Of a stretch of DNA of 64,000 nt, positions 10,884 to 21,284 are shown one piece after another. The stretch is taken from contig NC_063180.1 in NCBI RefSeq assembly GCF_023159225.1, positions 6,321,297-6,385,296 of the forward strand, given 5' to 3'. Position 1 is the stretch's first letter. Every line of letters starts with the position of its first letter. Below the pieces are notes generated by a model, which had not been told where the DNA came from, ran no database searches, and saw only the letters and a program-made list of their open reading frames with translations. The stretch comes from Perognathus longimembris pacificus. Lineage: Eukaryota > Chordata > Mammalia > Rodentia > Heteromyidae. The translations under genes and the position numbers were made by a program.

Positions 10884-11086
10884 AGCTAGATGCAGGTGGC
10901 TAGTGCCCATAATCCTAGCTTTTCAGGAAGGCTAAGTCTGAGAAACTAGGTAGGAAAGTCCATGAGACTCATCTCTAATTAACCAAAAAGCTGGAAGTGG
11001 AGATGTGGCTCAATTAGTAGAATGCCAGCCTTGAACAAAAAAAGCTAAGGGACAGTGCTCAAGCCTCAGTTCAAGTCCAGCACTGG
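10884..11086 (+). repeat. B1-like/Geo composite SINE
   Basis: 'agctagatgcaggtggctag' start, 'cataatcctagct', 'gaaagtccatgagactc', then 'gatgtggctcaattagtag' and 'gggacagtgctcaagcctc'. The element runs straight into the TCTG/TC/CA tract at its 3' end. Confidence 0.8.
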
Positions 11087-11137
11087 GTCTCTCTGTCTCT
11101 GTCTCTCTGTCTCTCTTTCTCTGTCTCTCTCTGTGTC

Positions 11138-11201
<64 letters not shown>

Positions 11202-11202
11202 C
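11087..11202. repeat. Compound (TCTG)n(TC)n(CA)n microsatellite
   Basis: TCTG/TCTC units pass into TC dinucleotides and then about 16 CA units. It begins at the 3' end of the preceding SINE. Confidence 0.9.
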
Positions 11203-11759
11203 AGTTAACACCACCTCACAGGGTAGTGTTTAGGCCTAAAGGGAATAGCCATGTGTACCTGGTGTGAAGTCCAGTACACAGCTGGCACTTTATAAATGTG
11301 AGGCCTTCTTCTGCCTTTGAACCCCCTGATAGGGTGGGCCGACAAGCATTGAGTTCTTGATAAAGACCCTGCCGGGCCAGGTATTTAAACACATATCCAG
11401 ATCTCCCAGTCACAATACAGGGTCTCTTGATTTCTGGCAACAGCTACTTTTCTTGCCCCCATACCACTTACAGACAGGGTGTGGTTGGGACTGGGCAGGC
11501 TAGGTGCTGATTATACAATCCGCATACCTCTCTTTAGGGCCCAAGAGGAAGCTTGAATTGCAGCCTTGCTGCCCAGTAACACCCTGCTGAGAGGACAGGA
11601 GTACAGGTGTCACTAAGAGGATGAACCCTGGGTGAAAACAGAGCTGCACCCCTACCCTTGCCCTGCCAGGCATGAGGCCACTCTGACCCCAGAGAGATCC
11701 CCAGAGAGATCGGCATCCCCATTCCACTCCTGGACACAATGACAGGCATATCAAGTCAC

Positions 11760-12010
11760 GGCACGTTCGCCTTATTTGCCAATCTGTTGACTGTGCCCCC
11801 CTTGGCCTTCAAGTCCTATTCATTGGGCAGTAAACATGTTACCTAGCAACCAAGTGTCAATATCAACAAAGGCTCGGATGAAGTTGTTAATCTGAGCAAG
11901 ACTGACAGTGGGGCCAACGCACCCCGTGCCCCGCTCCTCTGAGCATTGTCTAACACTTAGACTAGCCTATGAGGATATCGATGCTCAAAAGACCCCACTC
12001 TCCCTCCACT
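11760..12010. promoter_or_regulatory. Possible regulatory element with RFX X-box
   Basis: GTTACCTAGCAAC at 11838-11850 fits the RFX X-box consensus GTNRCC-N-RGYAAC in both half sites. TAAACA, a forkhead core, lies immediately upstream at 11831-11836, and an inverted CCAAT (ATTGG) at 11822-11826. A SOX/TCF-like 'caacaaagg' at 11864-11872 and ATCGAT near 11977 follow. The block is free of repeats and keeps several CpGs. RFX plus FOXJ1-type sites mark many cilium genes, but there is no adjacent gene here to assign it to. Confidence 0.35.
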
Positions 12011-13050
12011 ATGAAAATTAAATGAAGTGTGTGTCGCAGGCAGGGAAAAAGCACCAGCCTTGGCCCTCCTGGGGATCTTGCTTGTCTTTTTTCTTTCCTC
12101 CTCCCAGTACTGCAGTCCATGGGGTGAAGTGCTTTCCCTGGATTCAGTGACAGCTGCTAATTTCTGGGAACAATGTGGGACACTCTAGGGCCAATCTCAG
12201 GCACTTGAGAAGACACGCCTGTCATTTGTTCTGTTGTGGGAGCCCCAGGTGGGGTGAGAAGGGCACAGCTGATTCTGGGATGCAGGTCTGTGCCAGGCAA
12301 TGCAGTGGATGGACACTGGAGACCAAAGTCGATCTCGTGGCAGGTGCTATGTGGTAGGGGCTGGGTATGGAATCATGGGAGTCAGGGCCGTGCTCCTTTT
12401 GCAGCAGAGATAGGTAATCAATGAATACAGAAATGTGCTCACCATGAAGAGTGTGCAGTCATCAGAGGCAGAGCACTGCAGAAAGATAAGGTCCAGAGCA
12501 TGACTGATATATGTATATATCTCCTGGAGCTACAGAAAGGACACTGTGTCCAGGATGGAGCATGGGGTAGGGCTGAGGACAGGACCTGCTGGGACTTGGG
12601 GCCATGTCCCAAAAGGCCAGGGAGGCTGTGGCCAGGAACTTCTAGGGAGTTCTCTCTAAAGGGAGAGGCAAACAGTACAGAGTTGTCATGGTGTGGGCTT
12701 TGTCTGGCTGCACTGTGGTGGCTATAGGGAGAGAAGAACACAGGGGCCCAGGTGAGGCTGGGGAAGCCAGGCAAGAGCCTATAGCCCAAAATGGATGAAG
12801 GGGCTGATGCCTCCCAAAGGCCTCGCCTGAAGCCATTAGAGGAACAAGGTGGGTATCACCCAACCTGGATGGACCTGAGAGTCAGGAATCCAAAGCCAGA
12901 TCCAGGGCTGAGTGCTAGGCCGGGCCTCAGCTCTACTCTGCGTCTTGAGGAGGATATCTTCCCTTTAAAGGCCTGGGTTCTTCCTTTAGTGGAAAGCTCC
13001 ATATTGGATCTGTCTACCCTGCAGCAATGGTGGGAGAACAGGCAGCACTA
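12011..13050. other. Unique non-coding sequence
   Basis: No repeats or exons that I can support. The longest frames (116 codons at 12439-12789, -) carry no recognisable domain. Confidence 0.45.
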
Positions 13051-13054
13051 GGAG

Positions 13055-13170
13055 ATGGAAAGAACATGGATTTGGATCAGAATGGGGTTCTAAGCTTAAC
13101 TATTCCTTAATATCTGTGTGATCTTGTATGACTCACATCACAACCCTAGGCCTCTTGAAGAAATGCTTCT
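13055..13170 (+). repeat. MIR SINE
   Basis: 'aacatggatttggatcagaa', 'ctgtgtgatcttgtatgactc' and 'aaccctaggcctcttgaag' occur in MIR order. Confidence 0.7.
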
Positions 13171-13429
13171 GAAGCACCTCTGGTGATGTTCAGTGGCTTT
13201 TTAATTTTTTGGCTGGGGTATGTTTCTTAGTATTGGCACTTTCCTAGGTCCAGGGAGAGCCAGACTTTGCTCTTTCAGGAGAAAGAGGTAACTACAGTTG
13301 GTGTGGGTCATCTCCTTGGGTAGGTTTGGCAGCCCAGCTCCAAGTGAAGACACTGGCAGGGACACTGTTGGGGAGGACAGAAAGGATCATGAGCCAGGAT
13401 TGAAGAGCCAGGCTCTGGGAGGCTCTTGC

Positions 13430-13500
13430 CTATGTATGAAGTGATCCTGGGCAAGTATGTCCTTCTCTGGTTCTGGATTTCACCATCAGGAAAGGATTGA
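13430..13500 (+). repeat. MIR SINE fragment
   Basis: 'agtgatcctgggcaagtatg' and 'ggatttcaccatcaggaaag' correspond to the MIR core and tail. Confidence 0.55.
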
Positions 13501-14177
13501 GATTGTTTCCATCCTCTGGACATAGGAGTAGGGAAAACATGTGACGGTGAACCCCATGGCCACATAGTCTCCACTATCCAACCTACTGGGAGAGACTTCA
13601 CCATGCCTGCAGTGGACCGAAGGCTACCCTGAGAGTTAATGCAGTGGCAGATGCTAGGCTGAGCTTTATTCACCTGGAAAGGACTAAAGGGCACAGGTGA
13701 CAAAAGGGGGGGAGCTTCAAAGCCACAGTCCATCTTCCTACTCTCAGGGCTTTCTCACTGAACCTGTGTGCACAAAGACAATACCAAAGTCAGAAGGTCA
13801 TCCTTCTTCCCACCCTAGGTGTAAGCTGTCCCCTACTGGCTGCAGGGGCACCTCTGCCCTTCACCTTGACCTACCCCATCCCCTACCCTCTATTCTATTT
13901 CCTTCCCTGACTGACTGTGGGGTTGGAGCTTCATTAGCTGTATCTGCAGATACATAGTGATTAGATAAGTACTGTATATCTCTTACACTGGAACATGGGT
14001 ATGTGTTCAACAAATATTAGACACTGGACTGCATTTTAACTTACTTTTCCACTCTTCAACACCAAGTTCATTCTATTGGTGCGGGCCTTTAGAAAACATT
14101 GAGGCCTCTTGGGAAGATGTTCTGAATAGAGCATGGCCTCCCTTCCATAGCTTTCTTATCAAAAGTCCATGATCTAT
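13501..14177. other. Unique non-coding sequence
   Basis: I see no gene. The 86-codon frame at 13697-13957 (+) is unremarkable. Confidence 0.4.
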
Positions 14178-14593
14178 CCTAGCACTGGTGGCTCATGACT
14201 ATAGTCCTAGATATTCAGGACTCCAAGATCTGAGAACTGCTGTTCAAAGACTTTTATCTCCAATTAATTAGAAAAAAAACTAGAAGTGGGGCTGGGGATA
14301 TAGCCTAGTGGCAAGAGTGCCTGCCTTGGATACACGAGGCCCTAGGTTCGATTCCCCAGCACCACATATGCAGAAAACGGCCAGAAGTGGCGCTGTGGCT
14401 CAAGTGGCAGAGTGCTAGCCTTGAGCGGGAAGAAGCCAGGGACAGTGCTCAGGCCCTGAGTCCAAGGCCCAGGACTGGCCAAAAAAAAAAAAAAAAACTA
14501 GAAGTGGAGCGTCAATTCAAGTGGTAGAGCACCAGCTTGAGCAAAGAGGCTAACAGAGAGCACAAGGCCCTAAGTTCAACTTCCCAGCACAAA
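14178..14593 (+). repeat. B1-like/Geo SINE, host of a nested insertion
   Basis: The left module is at 14178-14271 ('agcactggtggctcatgac', 'tttatctccaattaatta'). The right module is interrupted after 'actagaagtgg' and resumes at 14508, ending 'ggccctaagttcaacttccc'. The interrupting element has its own exact target-site duplication. Confidence 0.85.
14290..14489 (+). repeat. Young IDL-Geo SINE with target-site duplication
   Basis: Full-length dimer. The ID-like left monomer carries 'tagcctagtggcaagagtg' (A box) and 'ggttcgattcc' (B box). The Geo right monomer has the young-type 'gagcgggaagaagcc' and 'gagtccaaggccc'. The A-tail runs into a duplicate of the pre-insertion site, aaaaaaaactagaagtgg, at 14272-14289 and 14490-14507. 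Insertion into an older SINE gives the order of events. Confidence 0.95.
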
Positions 14594-14776
14594 GAAAGGA
14601 AAAAAGGAAAGGAAAGGAAAGGAAGGAAGGAAGGAAGGAAGGGGAGGGAGGGAGGGAGGGAGGGAGGGAGGGAGGGAGGGAGGGAGGGAGGGAGGGAGGG
14701 AGGAAGGAAGGAAGGAAGGAAGGAAGGAAGGAAGGAAGGAAGGAAGGAAGGAAGGAAGGAAGGAAGGAAGGAAGGG
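14594..14776. repeat. (AAGG)n(GGGA)n(AAGG)n purine tract
   Basis: About 180 bases of unbroken purine, with about 15 GGGA units in the middle flanked by AAGG arrays. It starts at the 3' end of the host SINE. Strong potential for triplex (H-DNA) and G-quadruplex. Confidence 0.95.
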
Positions 14777-14799
14777 TTTATAATCTGAATTGGAATACA

Positions 14800-15245
14800 A
14801 GGAAACATAAGCTAGACCAACATGGAGAGTTTCCATAAAATATCTGTCCCGGGAGTCTTGAAGTGTGTCAAGGTATGGCAGACAAGAAAGGCTAGAGGCC
14901 TACCCTAGGATAAAAGGCTCTAGGAATCAGGACTACCAAGTACAAAGTGAGCTCCTATGTTGACTCTTGGAACAGAAAATGGATGTGAATGGAAACTTGC
15001 AAAGCCTATGGTAACAAATTGGTAAAACAAAGGACAAAGGGTGAGCCAATGCAACAGTAATACTCACAAGACACTATGTTGGAATGAACTTTACAACTTT
15101 GGAAGGGGAGGGGAGTCGGGGGAAAAAAAGTAGGAGAAAATGTGGGAAGGGGTAACACTGTTCGACAAGAAATGTATCCCATTAACTTATTTATGTAACT
15201 GTAACCTCTCTACACATGAGCTTTACAATAAAATAAAATATTATT
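14800..15245 (+). repeat. L1-type LINE 3' end
   Basis: The right part carries a motif shared with three other places in the window: 'gacaagaaatgtatcccatt', 'atgtaactgtaacctctct' and then an 'aataaaataaaat' end. This is the form of a LINE-1 3' UTR tail as known from rodents. The left limit is uncertain. Confidence 0.55.
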
Positions 15246-15436
15246 TTTTTTAAATCCAAGGAAGCCTATGGATTAAAGTTACCAGGTTGTGTCTGGGTCA
15301 AATCCTGGTTGGGCTGATATTGTCATGAGGGAATAAGACATTCATATCAAAGAAGCTGCATGGAAGGAAAGAAGGATCTACAAGGATTATTTTTTAAACT
15401 TTTTCAAGTCTGAAATTATCTTAATATTAAAAGTGT

Positions 15437-15637
15437 AGCTGGGAACAGGTGGCACATACCTGTTATCCTAGCTACTCAGGAGGTTAAGATCTGAGGATCA
15501 TGGTTTGAAGCCAACCCAGACAGAAAAGCCCATGAGACTCTCATCTCCAATCAACTCATCCCTGATTAATCAGAAAACAGAAAGCGGAGCAATGGCTGAA
15601 GTGCTAGAGCACTAGCCTTGAGTAAAAAAGCTCAGGG
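15437..15637 (+). repeat. B1-like/Geo SINE
   Basis: 'gctgggaacaggtggcacat', 'tagctactcaggaggttaag' and 'agcactagccttgagtaaaa' mark both modules. It abuts the next copy head to tail. Confidence 0.85.
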
Positions 15638-15817
15638 AGGCCAGGCACCTGTAGCTCATGCCTTGAATCCTAGCTACTCAGGAGGATGAGATCTGAAAAT
15701 TGCAGGTTTAAGGCCAGCCTCGGCAGGAAAGTCCATGAGACTCTTATTTACAATTAACCACCAGAAAATAGGAAGCGGAGCTGTGGCTTAAAGTGGTAGG
15801 GTACCAGCCAGGAATAA
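15638..15817 (+). repeat. B1-like/Geo SINE, 3'-shortened
   Basis: Starts 'ggccaggcacctgtagctc' directly after the previous copy's 'ctcaggga'. It ends in the right module at 'gggtaccagcc' without the usual tail. Confidence 0.85.
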
Positions 15818-15895
15818 CATTTCTTTAAACTTTTAAAAATAGGATTAACAATAGTACCCACCTTATAGATAATTTGTGGAAAAAATTAATAGACA

Positions 15896-16349
15896 TAGCC
15901 AGACACTGGTAGGTCATACCTATAATCCTAGCTACTCAGGAGGCTGAGATCTGAGGATTGTAGATTGAAGCCTGCTAGGACAGAAAAATCTGTGAGACTC
16001 TTTTTTTTTTTTTTTTTTTAGGCCAGTCCTGGGGCTTGAACTCAGGGCCTGAGCACTGTCCCTGGCTTCTTTTTGCTCAAGGCTAGCACTCTGCCACTTG
16101 AGCCACAGCGCCACTTCCGGCCATTTTCTGTATATGTGGTGCTAGGGAATTGAACCCAGGGTCTCATGTATACGAGGCAAGCACTCTTGCCACTAGGCCA
16201 TATCCCCAGCCCATCTGTGAGACTCTTATCTCCAATTAACCAGTAAGAAGCCAGAAGTGGAAATGTGGCTCAAGTGGTAAAGTACCAGCCTTGAGTTTAA
16301 AAACCTGAGGAAGTTCAAGGACCTTGAGTTCAAGCCCCAATACCAGGGG
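15896..16349 (+). repeat. B1-like/Geo SINE, host of a nested insertion
   Basis: The left module at 15896-15987 continues after the insert at 16213 with 'atctgtgagactcttatc', then 'tgtggctcaagtggtaaag' and 'gagttcaagccccaatacc'. Confidence 0.85.
16001..16212 (-). repeat. IDL-Geo SINE nested in reverse, with target-site duplication
   Basis: A 19-T run (minus-strand A-tail) is followed by the reversed Geo monomer and reversed ID monomer, ending 'ccactaggccatatccccagccc'. The site atctgtgagactctt is duplicated at 15988-16002 and 16213-16227. The Geo B-box region is the older gagttcaagcccc form. Confidence 0.95.
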
Positions 16350-16754
16350 AAAAAACAAATAGTAGAAATAAATAAAGCAAGGAAGGGAAGCAAGGGCAGG
16401 TATCCTGAAGGCCTCCATAGGTATCCATTGTCACAGCTGTGGTCTTGTAGAAACACATCTGTAGCTTGACCATGGAGGTACAGGTCCCTTTCTTCAAAGA
16501 GCCACCTCTGTATGTTGAGTGGACAGCTGGAGATCAGCCCTGGTCTCCCAGCTTGTACACTGTGGGGTGGGGGTGGGGGAGGAGGATGAAGCCAAGCCCA
16601 GTCCTTGATTCTCCTGGAGCAGTGGCAGACATAAATTGATTCAGCATACAAGCCAGAGTGAAGGAGCATACAACCATGAGGACTGTGGTGGGACATCTCC
16701 AATAAACACCTTGTAACCTCTGCTGTGGAGACAGCAGCCACTTTGACCTGCCCT
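16350..16754. other. Unique sequence, nothing recognised
   Basis: Holds a G-rich run at 16562-16590. A long - strand frame (16226-16831) spans this stretch but runs through the neighbouring SINE, so I do not treat it as a gene. Confidence 0.4.
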
Positions 16755-16893
16755 ATGGAGAATGGCAAAGAATTAGGCAAGGAGGGGGGAATGAGGGATG
16801 AGGTAACAAACAGTACAAGAAATGTATCCAATGCCTAATGTATGAAACTGTAACCTCTCTGTAATTCAGTTTGATTATATATATATATATATA
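16755..16893 (+). repeat. L1-type LINE 3' end and short (TA)n
   Basis: 'gtacaagaaatgtatccaat', 'atgaaactgtaacctctctg' and a (TA) tail match the same LINE tail motif as at 15.2 kb. Confidence 0.55.
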
Positions 16894-17244
16894 GGCAAGG
16901 AGACGCAGGAGCATCCAAGCTGGAGGCAGTATCTTGAAGGCCTGAGGTAGAGTGAGTAAATGCCTGATGACAGGGATTCATGGCCCATGTGACTATAGCA
17001 CAGCGCTTTGAGAAGACACAGCAGAGATGGGGACTTATCTGCTGTCACTAGACAGTCTAGGGGCAAAGTTGAGCCACTTCCCCCTTCAATCCTCTGACCT
17101 TTGCAACTCATCATATTTTGGGGTACATTGCCACTTTCCCCAATGCTGCAGAATTTGTTTGAAAGAGTCCATTCTTGAGAATACTTGTACAAGTAAATCA
17201 AGTTTGCACCTAGCATTTCTTTCTTCGGGAGGTGTTATCCAAGG

Positions 17245-17476
17245 GGGGTTGAACTCAGACCCTCCTACTCTTCCTTAGCTTTTTCAGTTCAAGACTGGTG
17301 CTCTACCATTTGAGTCACACCTCTTCGTCTAGCTTTTTGCTGGTTAATTGGAAATAAGCCTTGAGAGAGGAGGCTATTGGACTAACAAAGAGTCTCACTG
17401 ACTTTCCTACCCAGGCTGGCCTCAGATCTCGGCTTCTTGAGTAGCTAGGAATACAGCATGAGCCACTGGTACTCAG
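17245..17476 (-). repeat. B1-like/Geo SINE
   Basis: Reversed right module ('gttgaactcagaccctc', 'gtgctctaccatttgagtc') followed by reversed left module ('ggttaattggaaataag', 'tgagtagctaggaatacagc'). Confidence 0.8.
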
Positions 17477-17479
17477 TGA

Positions 17480-18359
17480 AATTTGTTTTATGAAGAAAAT
17501 CTGTGTATATTCCAGTTCTGTTGGGTGAAAACTGTTAGTCTTGGGACTGAAATTGAACCACCATCATTAAGAAGAAAAGCCTCTGGGCTCTTCTTCACTG
17601 AGCAGTAAGTCATGTTGCAGGCACCGCATGCCAGTCTGTGGGCACTGCCTAGGAAGAGTACAACATAGTTGAGTCTTCACCACTAACCCATGAGGAGAGC
17701 AAGGTACTTTGGCCCCCATGTCATGGTCTGGACCAGGGATTCAGGCCAGAGGGCTCTCCACATCCAGGCTGATGATGAAAGGGATAGAAGGCAAAGAAGG
17801 GATGAGAAAAGGAAGGAGAGAAAGGAGAATCAAATCTATGGCCAGACATTTGAGGCCTGTTCACAAGTTCTGTATACCTTGTCTTCCTAATTAGGAAAAT
17901 GAAGATGCAGAGATTTCCCTCTGCAGGATGGTAATGCACATCCAGAATAATATTTGTCCCAGTATCTGACACATAGAAGACCCTTACTAACTCAAAGTCC
18001 TCCTCTCCTCTCATCCTTGGATAGGGATGCTTGACAAATACAGTTAAGGGAAGCAGACTCCAGGTTCTAGCCAATGCCATTTACTATGGCTTTTGTGCTA
18101 ACTCCCTTCCCAGCCACCTTCCCGTGGGCTACCATCACAATGACTATGATGGTGGCACCTACTCATGTGACACTCTTACAGCATCTGCCACATGTCAGTC
18201 ACAGACCCAGGACTCACAGGTGTTAGCTCATTTATTCTTCAAAACCAACCTATAAAATGGCTGCCAATATCTCCCTGAAGCTCTAGGAATGAATGGTGAG
18301 GTGCCATTCAAACCCAGGAAGTGTAACTCCAAGTGGACCTTCTCCTAAAAAAAATGTTC
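17480..18359. other. Unique sequence with MIR relic
   Basis: About 18215-18330 reads like reversed MIR ('tagctcatttattcttcaaa', 'ttcaaacccaggaagtgtaac'). No exon is supported. Confidence 0.45.
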
Positions 18360-18537
18360 CTGGGCTAAGTCTGAGGATCACTGTTCAAACCCAGCCTGGG
18401 CAGAAAAAACTGAGTCATTTTTATATCTATTCAACTAGCAAAACACTGGAAGCAGAGATATAGTTCAAACTGTAGACTGCCAGCCAGGAGCAAAAAGCTA
18501 AGCAAGAACAGGAGGCTTTGATTTCAAACCTTAGTAA

Positions 18538-18538
<1 letters not shown>
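18360..18538 (+). repeat. B1-like/Geo SINE, 5'-truncated
   Basis: Starts within the left module ('gggctaagtctgaggatcac') and continues through the right module to 'gatttcaaaccttagtaaa'. A CA array follows at once. Confidence 0.7.
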
Positions 18539-18539
<1 letters not shown>

Positions 18540-18592
<53 letters not shown>

Positions 18593-18812
18593 GGAAGGAA
18601 AGAAAGAGAGGGAGGAAGGGAGAAAGGGAGGGAGGGAGGGAGGGAAGGAAGGAAGGAAGGAAGGAAGGAAGGAAGGAAGGAAGGAAGGAAGGAAGGAAGG
18701 AAGGAAGGAAGGAAGAAAGGAAGGAAGAAAGGAAGGAAGGAAGGAAGGGGAAAAATGAAAGGGAGATAAAAAGAGAAAAATGGGTTCAAGCAGTTACCCA
18801 TGCCTCCAACAA

Positions 18813-18862
<50 letters not shown>
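18540..18862. repeat. Compound (CA)n-(AAGG)n-(CA)n array
   Basis: CA array at 18541-18590, purine tract (GGGA then AAGG) at 18591-18777, a short unique spacer, then a second CA array at 18814-18862. The first array begins at a SINE 3' end. Confidence 0.95.
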
Positions 18863-18864
<2 letters not shown>

Positions 18865-19274
18865 CTATCCATACTCACAGCCATTTTGCTCTCTCCCAGG
18901 GCATATGTAGCATGTGTAGTCTCAGAGCTCCTCTGTACTCCCTTGGGTAAAAACCCCTACTACTTTGTAGAATGATGTTAATATAATTAGAAACCAAGAC
19001 TATCAGCACAATGAAAAGGATATAAGATAAAATAAGCAAGGTCAAAAGCCTGTAATCATCACTGGAATTGGAAGTATCCATATGAACTCATATGTATTTC
19101 CTCTTGCAAAAAGAAAGCAGATATCAGCTAGAGCCACTCAGAGATACATGTGGTATTCAAGACTACTACTTCAGAAGCAATGAACCTTCTAATACAGACT
19201 GGAGTCTCTGAGAATTCAGAGCACCATGGAGAAGTAGCTGCTTCCACTGCCAGGGTCAGAAAACTAGAAGATCA

Positions 19275-19515
19275 ACTGGGAGCAGGTGGCTCATGGCTAT
19301 AATCCTACCTACTACTCAGGAGGCTGAGCTCTCAGGACCATATTTGATGCCAGCCTGGGCAGGAAAGTCCGTGAGACTCTTATTTCCAATTAACAAGCAA
19401 AAAGCTGCAAGTGGAGAGATGTAGCTCAAATGGTAGAGCACTAATCCTGAGTGAAAAAGCTTTGACAGCACTCAGGCACTGAGTTCAAGCCTCAGTACCA
19501 ACATTAAAAATTTTA
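19275..19515 (+). repeat. B1-like/Geo SINE
   Basis: 'gggagcaggtggctcatgg', 'caggaggctgagctctcagg', 'gtgagactcttatttcc' and 'gagttcaagcctcagtacc' in order, with an A-rich end. Confidence 0.85.
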
Positions 19516-19691
19516 AAAAAACCTTAGGAGTTGAACTAGATTGTTTCTCATACCAGAAAAACAAAGAAGTTATCCCAAACTTCCAAAGTTGCACCAGGAA
19601 GAATCACATCAGAATGCACTGCATTGGCAAAGATGGGACAACTTTATGACAAAAATAACTAATAATAAACTGGGGGAGGAGGAATAAACTG

Positions 19692-19772
19692 GGGTGCAGC
19701 ATAATAGAAGGGCACTTGCATAGGTACAGGGCCAGGTACAAGGCCTAAGGTTCTATCCTTAGTACCACACCA
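19692..19772 (+). repeat. ID-like SINE monomer, diverged
   Basis: 'ggggtgcagc' start, 'gggcacttgcataggtac' and 'caaggcctaaggttctatcc' follow an ID-type monomer without a Geo half. Weak. Confidence 0.35.
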
Positions 19773-20695
19773 GAAACTTAAAGAAAAATAATAATGGTTA
19801 ACACAGCTTGAAACAAACCAAATATTGAGATTTTAGTGATAATTTTTAAAACTCACTTGTCACTTTTGGAGGTTGCTAGGGAACCAACACATCCTTTCAA
19901 AAACTTTTTAAAATTTATTGTTTTAAAATAAGAAAGGATCAAGCATTTATCTTGCATTTCCTGTACTGCCTGAGGCAAGGGAAATAATTAATGTGGAGAG
20001 GAGAGCTCTGGAAGAATGGCTCCTAGGAAAGGCAGCAAGAACATGAGGCTGGCACTGCTTGGCAAACCATAATGAAGCCAAGAGCTGTGGATGTGTGCAA
20101 AATCTGTGACGTGAGAGGTTGATGGGACATTGCTGACAGTCCATCAATTATTTGTAACTTCACAGAAAGAACCAGAAATGGTGTGCCTCCAATAAGAAGC
20201 CGTTGAAGCATATGGCACCATTTCGGAAAGGTTACGGGCATGTTCTGCAGTTAAGAAGGGCTGACGATGAGCTGTTGGTCCCGTGAGAGTATAATGGTGG
20301 TGACAAAGTTCTCTGGCCTGGTGACACTGAAGCTCTCACAGCTTCCGAGTGTAAAAAATTACTTGTGTTTGTACTAATTCCAGTGCCAACACACCTACTA
20401 TGCTACTAGTCGCATGGAACTATTGCATCTAAAATAATGTCTAGTACTTAAATGACCATGAAGAACTATGTTTCAGGTTTCTTTGTTTACATACTGTGCT
20501 TTTTGTCAAGATCACAGTGTTCTCCTGCTTATGGAAGTGTTTGCTTTACTTGATGACCTAAGAATGAACGTGTGCTTATAACCTCCACCCAGACCAAGTA
20601 ATGGAACATAATCAGCTTCTAGAAGCTTCTGTTATGCCCCTTTAAAATTTCTTCCTCAAATATGACTGCTCTCCTGATGCAAAAGATGCTATTTA
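19773..20695. other. Non-coding, old repeat relic near the right end
   Basis: 20560-20650 ('taacctccacccagaccaag', 'ttatgcccctttaaaatttc') resembles an old mammalian repeat whose name I cannot fix. A short ATG frame near 20014 (starting MAPRKGSKNM) is cut by stops and not recognised. Confidence 0.35.
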
Positions 20696-20800
20696 GTTTT
20701 TTTGAGACAGAGTCTACTACATAGCACAGCAGCCTGTCTCAGCCTCCCTAATGTTGGAATCATAGAAGTACAGAGCCATATCCCACTATACTGTCTATGA
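20696..20800 (-). repeat. B1-type SINE
   Basis: 'ttttttgagacagagtct', 'cctgtctcagcctccctaa' and 'tgttggaatcatagaagtac' are the reverse complement of a B1/Alu-like monomer. Confidence 0.6.
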
Positions 20801-21284
20801 AACCTATTCCAAACCTAATATGTTACCTGAATTAGAGCTGATAATATGTCCATGAATTTCCCTAAGTAGTAAAAGTATACTATAATATCTACATATGTGC
20901 TGTTCCTTTTGTTGTTGAGTAAATGTGTTTCAAAAGTAAAAAAAAAACAAAACAGCGTTTGATATATAAAACAGCATACCATATTATAGGAGAAACAGCC
21001 TCACACATTCCATGTTTTCTGGCTCTCTGGTGTGACTGACCTGGACCACATAGATTTGTGTAAGTACAAGCTAAGATGTTCACACCATGGGGATACCACC
21101 TTGCCATGCTACAGGGCATGCCTGGATTAAAAATAATAATAATAACTGAATCCAAAGCTGATCAACCTTCTGGGTTTCACTGAAAGTTACATAAAATACA
21201 GAGGAAGGGAGACTGGGATGCATATACACAAGGAGATGTGGTCACATCAAGTTGAAACCAGAAGCTCTGAGGAAAAGTGGCCTG

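Noticed and set aside
14537..14836. Lys/Glu/Gly/Arg and Pro/Ser/Phe repeat proteins on both strands
   Set aside because: They are translations of the purine microsatellite.
16226..16831. 201-codon - strand open frame
   Set aside because: Part of it is SINE sequence and the remainder has no domain.
20014..20400. Short ATG frame starting MAPRKGSKNM and a following Lys-rich stretch, considered as a ribosomal protein retrocopy
   Set aside because: Compared from memory with several ribosomal proteins; no consistent match and no A-tail.
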